DNA of 64,000 bases from Candidatus Symbiobacter mobilis CR (GCF_000477435.1 NC_022576.1:310001-374000), one strand, 5' to 3'. Counted from the first letter of the stretch, positions 1 through 8,494 are shown. Made by a program: numbers and translations. The notes: generated by a model from the letters alone, not told the origin.

Positions 1-258
1 TACGGTGTACTGGTCACGTTGGTCCCTCTCTTGATCGTCGGGTTCATTGCGCGGATCGTCGACAAGATCAATTACCTGACCTTGTGCGGGTTGTTGGCAG
101 GTTCGATGACCGATCCCCCGGCGCTGGCTTTTGCGAATGCCATGCATCCCACCAGCGGTGCAGCCGCTCTTGCTTACGCGACGGTGTATCCCTTGGTGAT
201 GTTCATGCGGATTGCTGCTCCGCAGATCGTCGCGCTCCTGTTGTGGACGGCTGCATAG
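1..258 (+). CDS. C-terminal end of a YidE/AspT/YbjL-family membrane transporter (partial)
   Basis: The reading frame is open from the first base of the window to a TAG at 256-258, so only the last 85 residues are present and the true start lies upstream. The piece is very hydrophobic, with two or three membrane helices. It contains the stretch [19 protein letters not shown] followed by [17 protein letters not shown], which I recognise as the conserved end of the duplicated YidE/YbjL/AspT antiporter family of the inner membrane. Members exchange small carboxylates or amino acids (AspT: aspartate/alanine), but the substrate cannot be read from this fragment. A strong hairpin terminator follows at 280-310, so this is the last gene of its transcript. 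Confidence 0.85.
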   Translation, partial: YGVLVTLVPLLIVGFIARIVDKINYLTLCGLLAGSMTDPPALAFANAMHPTSGAAALAYATVYPLVMFMRIAAPQIVALLLWTAA

Positions 259-260
259 CG

Positions 261-782
261 TTGCCCTGCCGCTCCCTCCAGCAAAAACCACCGTTCCGGT
301 GGTTTTTGCTTTGGTGGGTACTGGTGGCATGGGTAGGGTTCTCGGGGATTCCACTTGCCCATGCCCAGGAGGGGACAGTGCATGGGGAACTGCCCCTGCC
401 CGGCCCACAACTTGATCTGTCCAGGCATGTTCTGGTCGTGGGAATGCATCGCATTGATGCCCAGGTTGCCGCTGACCCTGTGCAGCGTGAGCTGGGGCTG
501 ATGTATCGCCGATACATGCCGAAGAACGAAGGCATGCTTTTCGTTTTTGAGCGCCCTACTATCCAGTGTTTCTGGATGCGAAACACTGTCCTGCCGCTGA
601 CCGTGGCCTTTGTGGCAGAGGATGGGACGATCGTGCAGTTTGCCGATATGGAGCCGCTCAGTAACCGTTCGCATTGCAGTAGGGTGGCAGTGCGCTATGT
701 GCTGGAAATGCACCAGGGGTGGTTTGCCCAGCGTGGGATACGCGAAGGGATGCGCATCCACGGCGGGCCTTTCGACCCTTGA
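261..782 (+). CDS. DUF192-family exported protein, start uncertain
   Basis: The mature part (from about base 366) matches the DUF192 family: HRIDAQVAADPVQRELGLMY, then a hydrophobic GMLFVFE strand, the conserved FWMRNTVLPLTVAFV segment and a final EM/GWFA region. DUF192 proteins are small secreted or periplasmic beta proteins of unknown biochemical function. Before the domain is a signal-peptide-like run (RWFLLWWVLVAWVGF, then PLAHA as a cleavage site). That run is partly encoded by the terminator hairpin at 280-310, and there is no ATG with a good ribosome site. TTG at 261 gives the full signal peptide; GTG at 324 would start after the hairpin but leave a poor signal. The domain call is firm, the start is not. 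Confidence 0.75.
   Translation: MPCRSLQQKPPFRWFLLWWVLVAWVGFSGIPLAHAQEGTVHGELPLPGPQLDLSRHVLVVGMHRIDAQVAADPVQRELGLMYRRYMPKNEGMLFVFERPTIQCFWMRNTVLPLTVAFVAEDGTIVQFADMEPLSNRSHCSRVAVRYVLEMHQGWFAQRGIREGMRIHGGPFDP
280..310 (+). terminator. Rho-independent terminator after the transporter gene
   Basis: A perfect 13-bp inverted repeat (AGCAAAAACCACC / GGTGGTTTTTGCT) with a 5-base loop begins 21 bases after the transporter stop codon. The T run lies in the 3' arm and the matching A run in the 5' arm, so it could work on either strand. It overlaps the 5' end of the next open frame, which matters for choosing that gene's start. Confidence 0.85.
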
Positions 783-804
783 CCGTGCTCAGGGCGCGAT
801 GTCG

Positions 805-1350
805 TCAGATGCCCAGCCCGCTCTCCAGGCGCAATAGCGCGGCTTTGCGGTCCGTGCCTGCTGCGTAGCCGGATAGGGCGCCACTGGCATACACCACGCG
901 GTGGCAAGGCTGAAACAGTAGCAAAGGGTTGGCTCGCAACGCTGCCGCCACGGCGCGGGGCGCGCAAGCCTTGCCATCTTTGGCGATGTATTTGCCCAGT
1001 GCCCCGTAGGCGATGGTGGTTCCATAGGGAATCGCCCGGGTTTGCTCCCACACGGCATGGCAAAAACTGCTACCCAGCCGATGGCCCAGGGGTACATCGA
1101 AGCGCGTTCTCTTCCCGGCAAAGTATTCCGCAAGTTCTTCTACCGCCTGATCCAGGACTGGAGACATGCCAGGTTGCACGTTCCAACTCGCCGTGCATGC
1201 AGGGCGCGCATCGACGAACCAAGCGCCAATCAACTCCCCCGCATGGCTTGCCAATGCCAGGCAGCCCAATGGATTGGGAAATGGACTGGGAAGTGGACTG
1301 GGGAAAGGACTGGAATACAGCGTTCCTGTGCAGAGTAAGGCTGTGTTCAT
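805..1350 (-). CDS. ogt: Methylated-DNA--protein-cysteine methyltransferase
   Basis: This is the suicide repair protein that moves the alkyl group from O6-methylguanine or O4-methylthymine to its own cysteine. The active site PCHRVV is present with Cys149, preceded by the helix-turn-helix region (IPYGTTIAYGALGKYIA, then RAVAAALRANPLLL). The length of 181 residues is close to the Ogt norm. Near the N-terminus, the family motif S-P-L-G is interrupted by a Pro/Ser/Phe stretch encoded by a 12-bp tandem repeat (1271-1318). The gene stands alone and is transcribed towards the DUF192 gene, divergently from the phosphomannomutase gene. Confidence 0.93.
   Translation of the reverse strand: MNTALLCTGTLYSSPFPSPLPSPFPNPLGCLALASHAGELIGAWFVDARPACTASWNVQPGMSPVLDQAVEELAEYFAGKRTRFDVPLGHRLGSSFCHAVWEQTRAIPYGTTIAYGALGKYIAKDGKACAPRAVAAALRANPLLLFQPCHRVVYASGALSGYAAGTDRKAALLRLESGLGI
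1271..1318. repeat. 12-bp tandem repeat inside ogt
   Basis: Four successive 12-bp units begin at 1271, 1283, 1295 and 1307: GGATTGGGAAAT, GGACTGGGAAGT, GGACTGGGGAAA, GGACTGGAATAC. The first three are close copies and the last diverges at its end. The period is a multiple of three, so the ogt frame is kept and the repeat adds Pro/Ser/Phe residues near the protein N-terminus. Confidence 0.85.
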
Positions 1351-1383
1351 ACCCCAAAACTTACAATGCCCCTCGTTTCGATT

Positions 1384-1403
1384 GGCTAATTCGGGCTAAT
1401 TCG
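1384..1403. repeat. 10-bp tandem duplication upstream of algC
   Basis: GGCTAATTCG occurs twice in immediate succession, in the leader between the divergent ogt and phosphomannomutase genes. It is one of several 9-14 bp tandem duplications in this window. Confidence 0.8.
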
Positions 1404-1444
1404 CCTGTTTTCTTCCCCATATTTTTTCCCTATATCGGGATCGT

Positions 1445-2833
1445 ATGCAAGTATCTCCATCGATTTTCAAGGCCTACGACATTCGTGGGGTGGTTCCCGA
1501 TGCCCTCCATCCCGCAGTGGTCGCTGCGCTGGGGCGTGCCTTCGGGACGATAGCGAAGCGCAGGGGGCAGACCACGGTGGCGGTCGGTCGCGATGGAAGG
1601 CTGAGCGGCCCAGAATTGGCGGCAGCGTTGATCGAAGGGCTTTGCCAGGCAGGGGTGCAGGTGCTTGATGTAGGGATGGTCACGACCCCGATGCTCTACT
1701 TTGCCGCGCATACCCTGTGTGCAAGCGGAATCCAGCTCACCGGTAGCCACAACCCCAAGGACTACAACGGGTTGAAGATGGTGATTGACCGGCGGGCGTT
1801 GTATGGCGCGGATATTCAAGCGCTGCGCAGCATGGTGGAAACCGAAACATGGGAAAGCGCCCCCGGGGGTACGGTGCGCCAGGTCGATATTGGGCAGGCG
1901 TACCGTGACCGGATCGTTGGCGATATTCGCTTGGCGCGCCCGATGAAAGTGGTCGTCGACTGTGGCAATGGGGTGGCTGGGGTGTGCGCTCCGGAGTTGT
2001 TGAGCGCCATCGGCTGCGAGGTCATCCCGCTGTTTTCGGAGGTCGACGGCAACTTCCCCAACCACCATCCCGATCCGAGCAAGCCTGAGAACTTGCGCGA
2101 TGTCGTCGAGGCGCTTCGCCAAGGGGATGCCGAACTGGGGCTTGCTTTTGACGGCGATGCCGATCGCCTGGGGGTCGTGACGCGCGATGCCGAAACGATC
2201 TACCCCGACCGGCAGTTAATGCTCTTTGCCGCTGACGTGCTGGGCCGTGTTCCGGGGGGGACGATCGTCTACGACGTCAAGTGCTCGCAGCGGTTGGCTC
2301 CGTTCATCGAAGCGGCTGGCGGGCACCCGGTGATGTGCCCGACCGGGCATTCCCTCGTCAAGGCCCGCATGGTGGAGGTCGATTCCCCGTTGGCGGGGGA
2401 AATGAGCGGGCACATCTTCTTTCGGGAACGCTGGTATGGGTTCGACGATGGGGTCTACGCCGCATGCCGTCTGCTCGAAATTCTGAGTCGGCATCCCGAC
2501 GCAACTGCTACGCTGCATGCCCTGCCCACGAGCTGCTCTACGCCGGAACTGAACGTGCGTTGCGCGGAAGGGGAACCCCATCGGGTCGTCGAGTCCTTGC
2601 TCGCGAAGGTGGCTTTTCCCGAACCTGCGCGGGTCGATACCACCGATGGGCTGCGCGTCGACTGGCCCGATGGTTTTGGGTTGATCCGTGCGTCGAACAC
2701 CACGCCAGTGCTCGTTTTGCGGTTCGAAGGGCATACCCCGGAAGCGTTGCAACGTATCCAATCTGCCATGATGGATTTGCTGCGTTCCGTCAAGCCCGAT
2801 GCGGCCATCGCTACCGATGGCCCCGCGCATTGA
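1445..2833 (+). CDS. algC: Phosphomannomutase/phosphoglucomutase (AlgC/ManB type)
   Basis: An alpha-D-phosphohexomutase of 462 residues, the length of bifunctional AlgC-type enzymes that interconvert mannose or glucose 1- and 6-phosphates for LPS and exopolysaccharide precursors. Visible motifs are the N-terminal FKAYDIRG, the phosphoserine loop TGSHNPKDYNG, the metal-binding DGDADRLGV, the sugar-binding GEMSGH and the C-terminal phosphate loop RASNTTPVL. ATG 1445 puts FKAYDIRG at residues 8-15, as expected. It is followed within 25 bases by waaC and waaA, so the three probably form an envelope-sugar operon. Substrate preference (mannose, glucose or both) is inferred from the family. Confidence 0.9.
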   Translation: MQVSPSIFKAYDIRGVVPDALHPAVVAALGRAFGTIAKRRGQTTVAVGRDGRLSGPELAAALIEGLCQAGVQVLDVGMVTTPMLYFAAHTLCASGIQLTGSHNPKDYNGLKMVIDRRALYGADIQALRSMVETETWESAPGGTVRQVDIGQAYRDRIVGDIRLARPMKVVVDCGNGVAGVCAPELLSAIGCEVIPLFSEVDGNFPNHHPDPSKPENLRDVVEALRQGDAELGLAFDGDADRLGVVTRDAETIYPDRQLMLFAADVLGRVPGGTIVYDVKCSQRLAPFIEAAGGHPVMCPTGHSLVKARMVEVDSPLAGEMSGHIFFRERWYGFDDGVYAACRLLEILSRHPDATATLHALPTSCSTPELNVRCAEGEPHRVVESLLAKVAFPEPARVDTTDGLRVDWPDGFGLIRASNTTPVLVLRFEGHTPEALQRIQSAMMDLLRSVKPDAAIATDGPAH

Positions 2834-2854
2834 GCTTTCACGCTAGGGTTCCCC

Positions 2855-3904
2855 TTGCGGGTGCTGATCGTCAAGCTGTCTTCCCTGGGGGACGTCGTAC
2901 ATACGATGCCCGCAGTGCAGGATGTGCTGCGCCATGTCCCGGCAGTGCAGGTGGACTGGGTGGTCGAACAGGCTTTTTCCCCACTGGTGCAACGCTGCAA
3001 GGGGGTGTCTCGCGTGATTCCCTTTGGATTGCGGCGCTGGCGGAAAGCGCCGTTGTCCCTCGATACCCTGCGGGCATGGAATGCCTTTCGTGCGGACTTG
3101 CGCCGTTCGTCGTATGGCGCGGTCATCGATTTGCAGGGGTTGACCAAATCGGCATGGGTCTCCTGGATGGCCAGGCTGACCGAACAGGGGCAGCGCTTTG
3201 CCTTGGGGCATCGCACCGAGGGTTCGAGCTATGAGGCCCCTACCCGTTGGGTGGCCGATGTGGCCGTGTCGATGCCCTTGCATGTCCACGCCGTCGAGCG
3301 TGCGCGCAGGGTGTGTGCTGCGGCAATGGGGTATGCGCTGCATGAGGTCATGACCGTCGCACCCGACTACGGCCTGGTTCCCCAGCGTATGGCGTTGCCA
3401 GACAAGGCGGGCATAGCGACATCTTCATTGCCGACGGAACCCAAAACGGTATTGCTGATTCACGGTGCATCGCGTGCAGCCAAGCAGTGGCCCCTTGCTC
3501 ATTGGCACGATTTGGCGCGGCGTTTGGGCAGGGCGGGGTATGCCGTTGCCCTGGTGCATGGTTGCGATGCCGAAGAACGCAGTGCGCATGCCATCGCCGA
3601 AGCCGGTGCCCATGTGCGGGTGTGGCCAAGGATGGCGCTTGATGCCCTGGTCGATGCCATGGCCAATTGCGCAGGGGTGATCGGGGGGGATACGGGGTTG
3701 AGCCACATTGCCGTCGCCTTGGACTTACCGCACGTGCAGCTCTACAACACCGATACCTTTTGGCGCACAGGCCCCCCAGTCAGGGAGGAGGGGGTCGATG
3801 GGCAGGAAGGCTGCGCTGTGCGGCAATGCAGCGTCGTGGGGCAGCCGACGGTGGACGTGGTGTGGGCGGCATGGCAATCCGTATCCGGCATCGTTGCGTC
3901 GTGA
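2855..3904 (+). CDS. waaC: ADP-heptose:LPS heptosyltransferase I
   Basis: A GT9-family glycosyltransferase that adds the first L-glycero-D-manno-heptose to Kdo2-lipid A at the cytoplasmic face of the inner membrane. The start is a TTG at 2855, giving RVLIVKLSSLGDVVHTMPA, the signature N-terminus of WaaC. Other family marks are VIDLQGLTKSA and the C-terminal nucleotide-sugar region with GGDTGLSHIAVAL. The length of 349 residues is normal. It lies 21 bases after the hexomutase and 13 bases before waaA, consistent with one operon building the inner LPS core. Confidence 0.93.
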   Translation: MRVLIVKLSSLGDVVHTMPAVQDVLRHVPAVQVDWVVEQAFSPLVQRCKGVSRVIPFGLRRWRKAPLSLDTLRAWNAFRADLRRSSYGAVIDLQGLTKSAWVSWMARLTEQGQRFALGHRTEGSSYEAPTRWVADVAVSMPLHVHAVERARRVCAAAMGYALHEVMTVAPDYGLVPQRMALPDKAGIATSSLPTEPKTVLLIHGASRAAKQWPLAHWHDLARRLGRAGYAVALVHGCDAEERSAHAIAEAGAHVRVWPRMALDALVDAMANCAGVIGGDTGLSHIAVALDLPHVQLYNTDTFWRTGPPVREEGVDGQEGCAVRQCSVVGQPTVDVVWAAWQSVSGIVAS

Positions 3905-3917
3905 GCAGGACTTTGTA

Positions 3918-5255
3918 GTGAGCAGGGACTTGTACACAGTGCTCGTATGGCTTGCGCAGCCATTGGTGCTGTGCAAGCTTTGGTGGCGCGGGTTTCGGGA
4001 GCGGGGCTATTGGCATGCCTTGCCCGAGCGTTTTGGTTGGTATGCCACACCTCCTGCATCTGCCGGTACTGCGCAGCCTGCTACGGTGTGGATTCATGCC
4101 GTCTCTCTGGGGGAAATGCGTGCAGCCATCGCAGTCATCGCCATCTTGCGCGAGCAATTGCCCACCATGCGCCTGCTGCTAACCCATGGCACCGCAACGG
4201 GCCTTCAGGAAGGCGCCAAGTGCTTGCGTCCTGGCGATGCACAAGCCTGGCTGCCCTGGGATACGCCGGGGGCAGTGGCGCGGTTTTTGGACCACCATCG
4301 GCCTGCATTGGGCATCTTGATGGAAACCGAGCTGTGGCCCAACCTGGTTTGGGCGTGCAGGCAGCGCAACATTCCGTTGGCGCTGGCCAATGCGCGTTTG
4401 AGTGCCCGTTCCCTGCGCAAGGCAGCGCGGCTGGGCAAGGTGTCGCGTGACTGTGTGCAGTCTCTCGCTGCGCTGTGGGTGCAGACGGCGCACGATGCCC
4501 GGCGGTTTCGGTGGCTTGGTGCGCGGGTCGATGGGGTATGGGGCAACCTCAAATTCGACCTGGAACCCGATGTTGCGTTGCTGGAACGGGGAAAGCAGTG
4601 GAAAAGGCGCTGCGCGAAGCCTGTCATCGTGCTTGCCAGCTCACGGGAAGGGGAGGAACGTGCGCTGCTTACCACGTTGCGTAGCGCACCCCCTCCCATG
4701 CAAGCCCGGCTGGCCGATGTGCAATGGTTGATCGTTCCCCGCCACCCGCAGCGATTCCATGCCGTTGCGAGGGAAATCGAATCGGCGGGGTGGCATGTAG
4801 AGCGCCGTAGCGCCTGGGGAACGGAAGGCCCCGCCGTTGGGGATCGAGAGGAAAGCATGGCGACCGGGAACAGCGTGTGGCTGGGGGACAGCATCGGCGA
4901 AATGCCGCTGTACTACGGTTTGGCCAGCACGGCGTTGCTGGGGGGGAGTTTTCTGCCCTTTGGCGGGCAGAACCTGATCGAGGCCGCAGCGTGCGGGTGT
5001 CCGGTGGTGATGGGGCCTTATACCTTTCACTTCGCCCAGCCAGCACGCCAAGCCATTGCCCGCGCAGCCGCCTGGCGTGCCTGCGACCTTGCACACGGTG
5101 TGGATATGGCGTGTGCGCTTGCCACGAACCCCGTCTTGCTCGACCACGTTTCGGCATGTTCCCACGCCTTTGCCCGGGAACATCGGGGCGCGACGCTGCG
5201 CCTTGCGCAGGCTATTCGGGCTTTGTTGGAACGCAGCGCTGGTGTTATAGGCTAA
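3918..5255 (+). CDS. waaA: 3-deoxy-D-manno-octulosonic acid (Kdo) transferase
   Basis: WaaA/KdtA attaches Kdo to lipid IVA, the step before WaaC acts. The frame is open further upstream, but that part overlaps waaC. GTG at 3918, just after the waaC stop, gives a 445-residue protein starting SRDLYTVLVWLAQPL, a membrane-anchoring helix usual for the family. Internal matches include WIHAVSLGEMRAA, the ETELWPNL motif, NARLS, and the C-terminal ALLGGSFLPFGGQN/ NLIEAAACG segment that binds CMP-Kdo. The start could also be the TTG at 3930. Confidence 0.92.
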   Translation: MSRDLYTVLVWLAQPLVLCKLWWRGFRERGYWHALPERFGWYATPPASAGTAQPATVWIHAVSLGEMRAAIAVIAILREQLPTMRLLLTHGTATGLQEGAKCLRPGDAQAWLPWDTPGAVARFLDHHRPALGILMETELWPNLVWACRQRNIPLALANARLSARSLRKAARLGKVSRDCVQSLAALWVQTAHDARRFRWLGARVDGVWGNLKFDLEPDVALLERGKQWKRRCAKPVIVLASSREGEERALLTTLRSAPPPMQARLADVQWLIVPRHPQRFHAVAREIESAGWHVERRSAWGTEGPAVGDREESMATGNSVWLGDSIGEMPLYYGLASTALLGGSFLPFGGQNLIEAAACGCPVVMGPYTFHFAQPARQAIARAAAWRACDLAHGVDMACALATNPVLLDHVSACSHAFAREHRGATLRLAQAIRALLERSAGVIG

Positions 5256-5260
5256 AGAGC

Positions 5261-6628
5261 ATGGAATTGCATTTGTTTTTGCCCTGCCCGGTAGGGGTGG
5301 AAGGGTTGCTTGCGCAGGAAGTGGCCCGCTGTATAGGTCGGGAACTGCCTGCCGAGGCTGCCATTCGTGCGGGGGTGTCGTTGCGCGGGTCGATGCGCGA
5401 TGTTTTGCGGATCAACCTGCACAGCCGTCTTGCGCAGCGTGTGCTCATCCAGCTTTCTCGCACTCCGTACCGGCGTGAACAGGACATCTACGAAGCGGCG
5501 GCAGCCATTGCATGGGAAGACTGGTTCACGCCCGCAGAGCGCTTTCGCGTGGACATCACCGCGCAGCATTGCCCTTTGCGTAGTCTGCACTTCGCAGCAT
5601 TGCGCGTGAAGGACGCGGTTTGCGATCGGTTTCGGGACAAGGCCGGTGGGGTACGACCAGACGTCGACCCCCATCAGCCCGACGTGCGCATTGCCGTACA
5701 CCTTGATGCAGACACCTGCTTTCTGTACGTCGATACCTCGGGCGAACCGTTGTTCAAGCGGGGGTGGCGGGTCGAGGTCGGCGATGCGCCGCTGAAGGAA
5801 ACCCTGGCTGCTGCGATGGTGCTGGCCACTGGCTGGTCTGCGACGGATGCGCGCCCGCTCTATGACCCCTGCTGCGGTAGCGGAACCATTGCGATCGAAG
5901 CGGCACAACTGGCCTGCAACATCGCTCCGGGGCTGGCGCGTCGCTTTGCGTTCGAACGGCTACGCCCTGTCGATGTTGCCGCCTGGCAGCGGCTGCGAGA
6001 GGAAGCGATGGATGCGCGGACTCTGCCGCGCCCTGGCGACGAACCCAGGGTGTACGGCAGCGATGTATCGCACAGGATGATCGACTTTGCACAGCGCAAT
6101 GCGCGGCGTGCGGGCGTGGCAGACGCTTTGTCGTTGCGTGGCGGCGATGCGCTCGAACGCATGCCGCCGATGGGGGCGCAGGCCGGCGTCCTGCTGATGA
6201 ACCCCCCGTATGGAGTGAGGATGGGAGTAGGCGGGCAGGCTGGGGCGCAAGCCGGGATGCAACAACGCGGCGGGCATCGGAAACCCGAGCGGCAGCAAGA
6301 TCGGCATCGAGATGGGCGGCAACAGCAGCAAGCGCAGCAACAAGAGCGATGGGCACCATCGGCAGAAGACCCACCGACCTTGGCCGCCCACGAATTTTTT
6401 GACCGGCTGGCCACGCACTGGAAAAAGCACTACACCGGATGGAGCGCCTGGGTGTTGACATCCGACAAGGCGCTGCACACCATGCTGCGGCTGCGCCCCT
6501 CGGCGCGCATCCCGCTCTACAACGGTGCCATCGAATGCCGGTTGCTGCGCTTCGATCTTCACGCTGGTGCGGCGGGTGGGGCCATAGCTGCTACGGGAGC
6601 GGGGTACCCCAAGGACAGTTCGCTGTAA
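5261..6628 (+). CDS. rlmL: THUMP-domain class I rRNA guanine-N2 methyltransferase (RlmL N-half/YpsC type)
   Basis: A 455-residue protein beginning MELHLFLPCPVGVEGLL. It has a THUMP RNA-binding domain (about residues 45-160), then a Rossmann methyltransferase with YDPCCGSGTIAIEAA as the SAM-binding motif and LLMNPPYG as the catalytic NPPY motif for base N-methylation. It corresponds to the m2G2445 half of E. coli RlmL and lacks the RlmK half, as in many betaproteobacteria. Directly after NPPYG, a roughly 55-residue Gln/Gly/Arg-rich insertion (about residues 322-377) is unlike the family. The start ATG follows waaA by five bases. The symbol is by family; the exact target base is not shown by sequence. 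Confidence 0.85.
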   Translation: MELHLFLPCPVGVEGLLAQEVARCIGRELPAEAAIRAGVSLRGSMRDVLRINLHSRLAQRVLIQLSRTPYRREQDIYEAAAAIAWEDWFTPAERFRVDITAQHCPLRSLHFAALRVKDAVCDRFRDKAGGVRPDVDPHQPDVRIAVHLDADTCFLYVDTSGEPLFKRGWRVEVGDAPLKETLAAAMVLATGWSATDARPLYDPCCGSGTIAIEAAQLACNIAPGLARRFAFERLRPVDVAAWQRLREEAMDARTLPRPGDEPRVYGSDVSHRMIDFAQRNARRAGVADALSLRGGDALERMPPMGAQAGVLLMNPPYGVRMGVGGQAGAQAGMQQRGGHRKPERQQDRHRDGRQQQQAQQQERWAPSAEDPPTLAAHEFFDRLATHWKKHYTGWSAWVLTSDKALHTMLRLRPSARIPLYNGAIECRLLRFDLHAGAAGGAIAATGAGYPKDSSL

Positions 6629-6685
6629 TTGGGGCATTACCAGAGGGGGATGTATCCCCTCATGCCTGGAGTTGCGTTCCTGTGC

Positions 6686-6766
6686 AAGTCGCGAAGCGGC
6701 TTTTGGAAGCGCCCTTCGCCCAGCGGGAAAGGGATTGGTGGTGAGGGAAAAACTGCCATGACTTTC
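6686..6766 (-). repeat. REP-like intergenic repeat, copy 1
   Basis: This stretch is an imperfect reverse-complement copy of 33858-33938. Both carry AAGTCGCGAAGCGGCTT, then GCCCAGCGGGA, then GGTGAGGGA and ACTGCCATGACTTTC in the same order and near-identical spacing. It lies between the rRNA methyltransferase and the downstream end of the minus-strand membrane protein gene. The GCCCAGCGGGA / GTGAGGG core is of the kind seen in widespread REP-like elements. Confidence 0.8.
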
Positions 6767-6799
6767 CTGATGCAAGGTGTCTGCGCCATGTCATGGCCC

Positions 6800-8494
6800 T
6801 TACTTCTGCAGTTTTTGCGGCGATGGGCGTCTGTGAAAGACGTGCAGAATTTCCTTGCGATCAACGGGGTGCCAGACGCTGCCCTGTTGGAACCATGGCG
6901 CTCGAAACCCCTGAAGCAGGGCAGGGTTTTCGCCGTTGACCAGCAGCCAATCGCAGGGCGTGCCGGACTGTGTGGGTGCCCACTGGAAGGTGGTGTGCCA
7001 TTGCAAGGCGGCTGTCTGGCTCGGGCTTAGGCCCAGGGTGGCAACGCAACCCGCGTTGGCCGGGATCAGCCGGGAAAGCTGGCGGGTCAGGGGCACATAG
7101 CTGCGGGCATAGTCGAGGAGCGGCATCCACAGTGTCATCAGCAACAGCCAGCACAGGGTGGCTCCTCCCGCAGGCAGGACGACCCGAGTCCATAGGACAT
7201 TCCGATGGCGGCCTGTGCGCCAACGCACCAGCAAAGCCCAGGTACCCGTGGCAAGCAGGGCGATGGCAAAGGCCCAGAAAGAAAACGTCGGGGTGAACCC
7301 CGGAGCCAGGCGGGCGACATTGCGCACGGGTTGGAAAGGATGCCCGGTTTGCAGGGCTATCCACACAATCCAGATCACCAGTGCGCAACCGCTGAAAAAC
7401 AGCAGGGTGAACCAATCGATCAACGCTGCCAGACTGCGCCCCAGCGTGGGGAGCGCAAACGCAGCCAGCGCGGCCCATGCCGGGAGCGTCAGCAAAAGCA
7501 CTCGGTCCGCAGAAGGCGTGGTGACGATGGCTGCCACTCCGACCGCGATGAACCATAGGGGCAAGAGCAAATGCGGGCAAGAAAGCGGAGCACGCAGCAG
7601 CAACCGCCACCGCCACAGCGACCAGAACGCCAGCGGCCAAGCGGGCCAGGGAAACCAGACGAGCAGATGCATCCGGCGCTTCCAATACGTCGCATCGAAA
7701 GGTTGGGGATCCCATCTCCACCCCCAGTCCCCCAGGTTTCCCCATCCCATGGCGGCGGCGCAAGCCAGACATACTAGGAACGCAGCCGCATAGCGCGTGG
7801 AAGAGGGTCGGCGCAGCCAGTGAAGGAACACTGCTCCCGCGCCCATCGCAAGCGCAATGCCTGGTGTGCCGGAAAGCCCCATTCCCACGGTTCCCAGCGC
7901 GATACCAGCCATGGCGCGCCCAGGGGATGTAGGCAGGGCGGTAACTGCCAAAAAGAGGAGCGATGCGCAGCCCAGTTGCACCAGTGCAGGAGTGGTTTCG
8001 TGCGCTAGGTGCGCCAAACCCAGACAGGCAAGCAGCGCCAACAACCCTCCGTCGGCGATGGAGCGGGAATAGTCCCGGGGGTCGGCATCCCCCCCGAAAG
8101 CCAAGGCCACGGGCTGTGCCGCAGGGGTTTGCGCGAGCAGGTGGATCGCCCACCACGTGGCCAGGAAAGTCAGGGCCAGCACGAGCATGAAGGGGATGCG
8201 CGCTGCCAAGTCTGCCGACATCCACGTTGGTGCGATACGGATGGCCCATGCGCCGATCCAATAGGGAAGCAAGGCTGCATCTTGCACGGGAATGCCGCCC
8301 AGCGTGGGGTGGATCCAACCCCCTGTGCCCCGCGCCATGTCGAGCATCACCCCGAATGCCGTGATATCCGCCCGCTTCCAGGGGTGGCGGGCCAGAAAAC
8401 CAGGGAGGATGTACGCGGTGCAAAACAGCCAAAGCGCCCAGCGGGGAAATCGGCCCACGGTTTCCTGGGTCACGATCGCTGGGGTGGGCTGCAT
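6800..8494 (-). CDS. Polytopic membrane protein, possible GT-C (ArnT/PMT-like) glycosyltransferase
   Basis: About 564 residues with many hydrophobic helices across most of the length, for example ALWLFCTAYILPGFLA and RIPFMLVLALTFLATWWAI, and a soluble C-terminal part after about residue 420. The first loop (KRADITAFGVMLDMARG, then GGWIHPTLGG and PYWIGAWAIRI) resembles the acceptor loop of lipid-linked sugar transferases of the GT-C fold. The acidic DE/ER pair typical of ArnT is not clear, so this is a fold-level suggestion only. The start is uncertain: ATG 8494 is used, GTG near 8460 has a better ribosome site, and an upstream ATG at about 8569 would run into the divergent pdxA start. Confidence 0.6.
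   Translation of the reverse strand: MQPTPAIVTQETVGRFPRWALWLFCTAYILPGFLARHPWKRADITAFGVMLDMARGTGGWIHPTLGGIPVQDAALLPYWIGAWAIRIAPTWMSADLAARIPFMLVLALTFLATWWAIHLLAQTPAAQPVALAFGGDADPRDYSRSIADGGLLALLACLGLAHLAHETTPALVQLGCASLLFLAVTALPTSPGRAMAGIALGTVGMGLSGTPGIALAMGAGAVFLHWLRRPSSTRYAAAFLVCLACAAAMGWGNLGDWGWRWDPQPFDATYWKRRMHLLVWFPWPAWPLAFWSLWRWRLLLRAPLSCPHLLLPLWFIAVGVAAIVTTPSADRVLLLTLPAWAALAAFALPTLGRSLAALIDWFTLLFFSGCALVIWIVWIALQTGHPFQPVRNVARLAPGFTPTFSFWAFAIALLATGTWALLVRWRTGRHRNVLWTRVVLPAGGATLCWLLLMTLWMPLLDYARSYVPLTRQLSRLIPANAGCVATLGLSPSQTAALQWHTTFQWAPTQSGTPCDWLLVNGENPALLQGFRAPWFQQGSVWHPVDRKEILHVFHRRPSPQKLQK

Noticed and set aside
6861..8432. A 523-codon alternative frame on the same strand as the polytopic membrane protein
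   Set aside because: The other frame gives continuous membrane helices; this one is Arg/His/Pro/Gly-rich shadow sequence.
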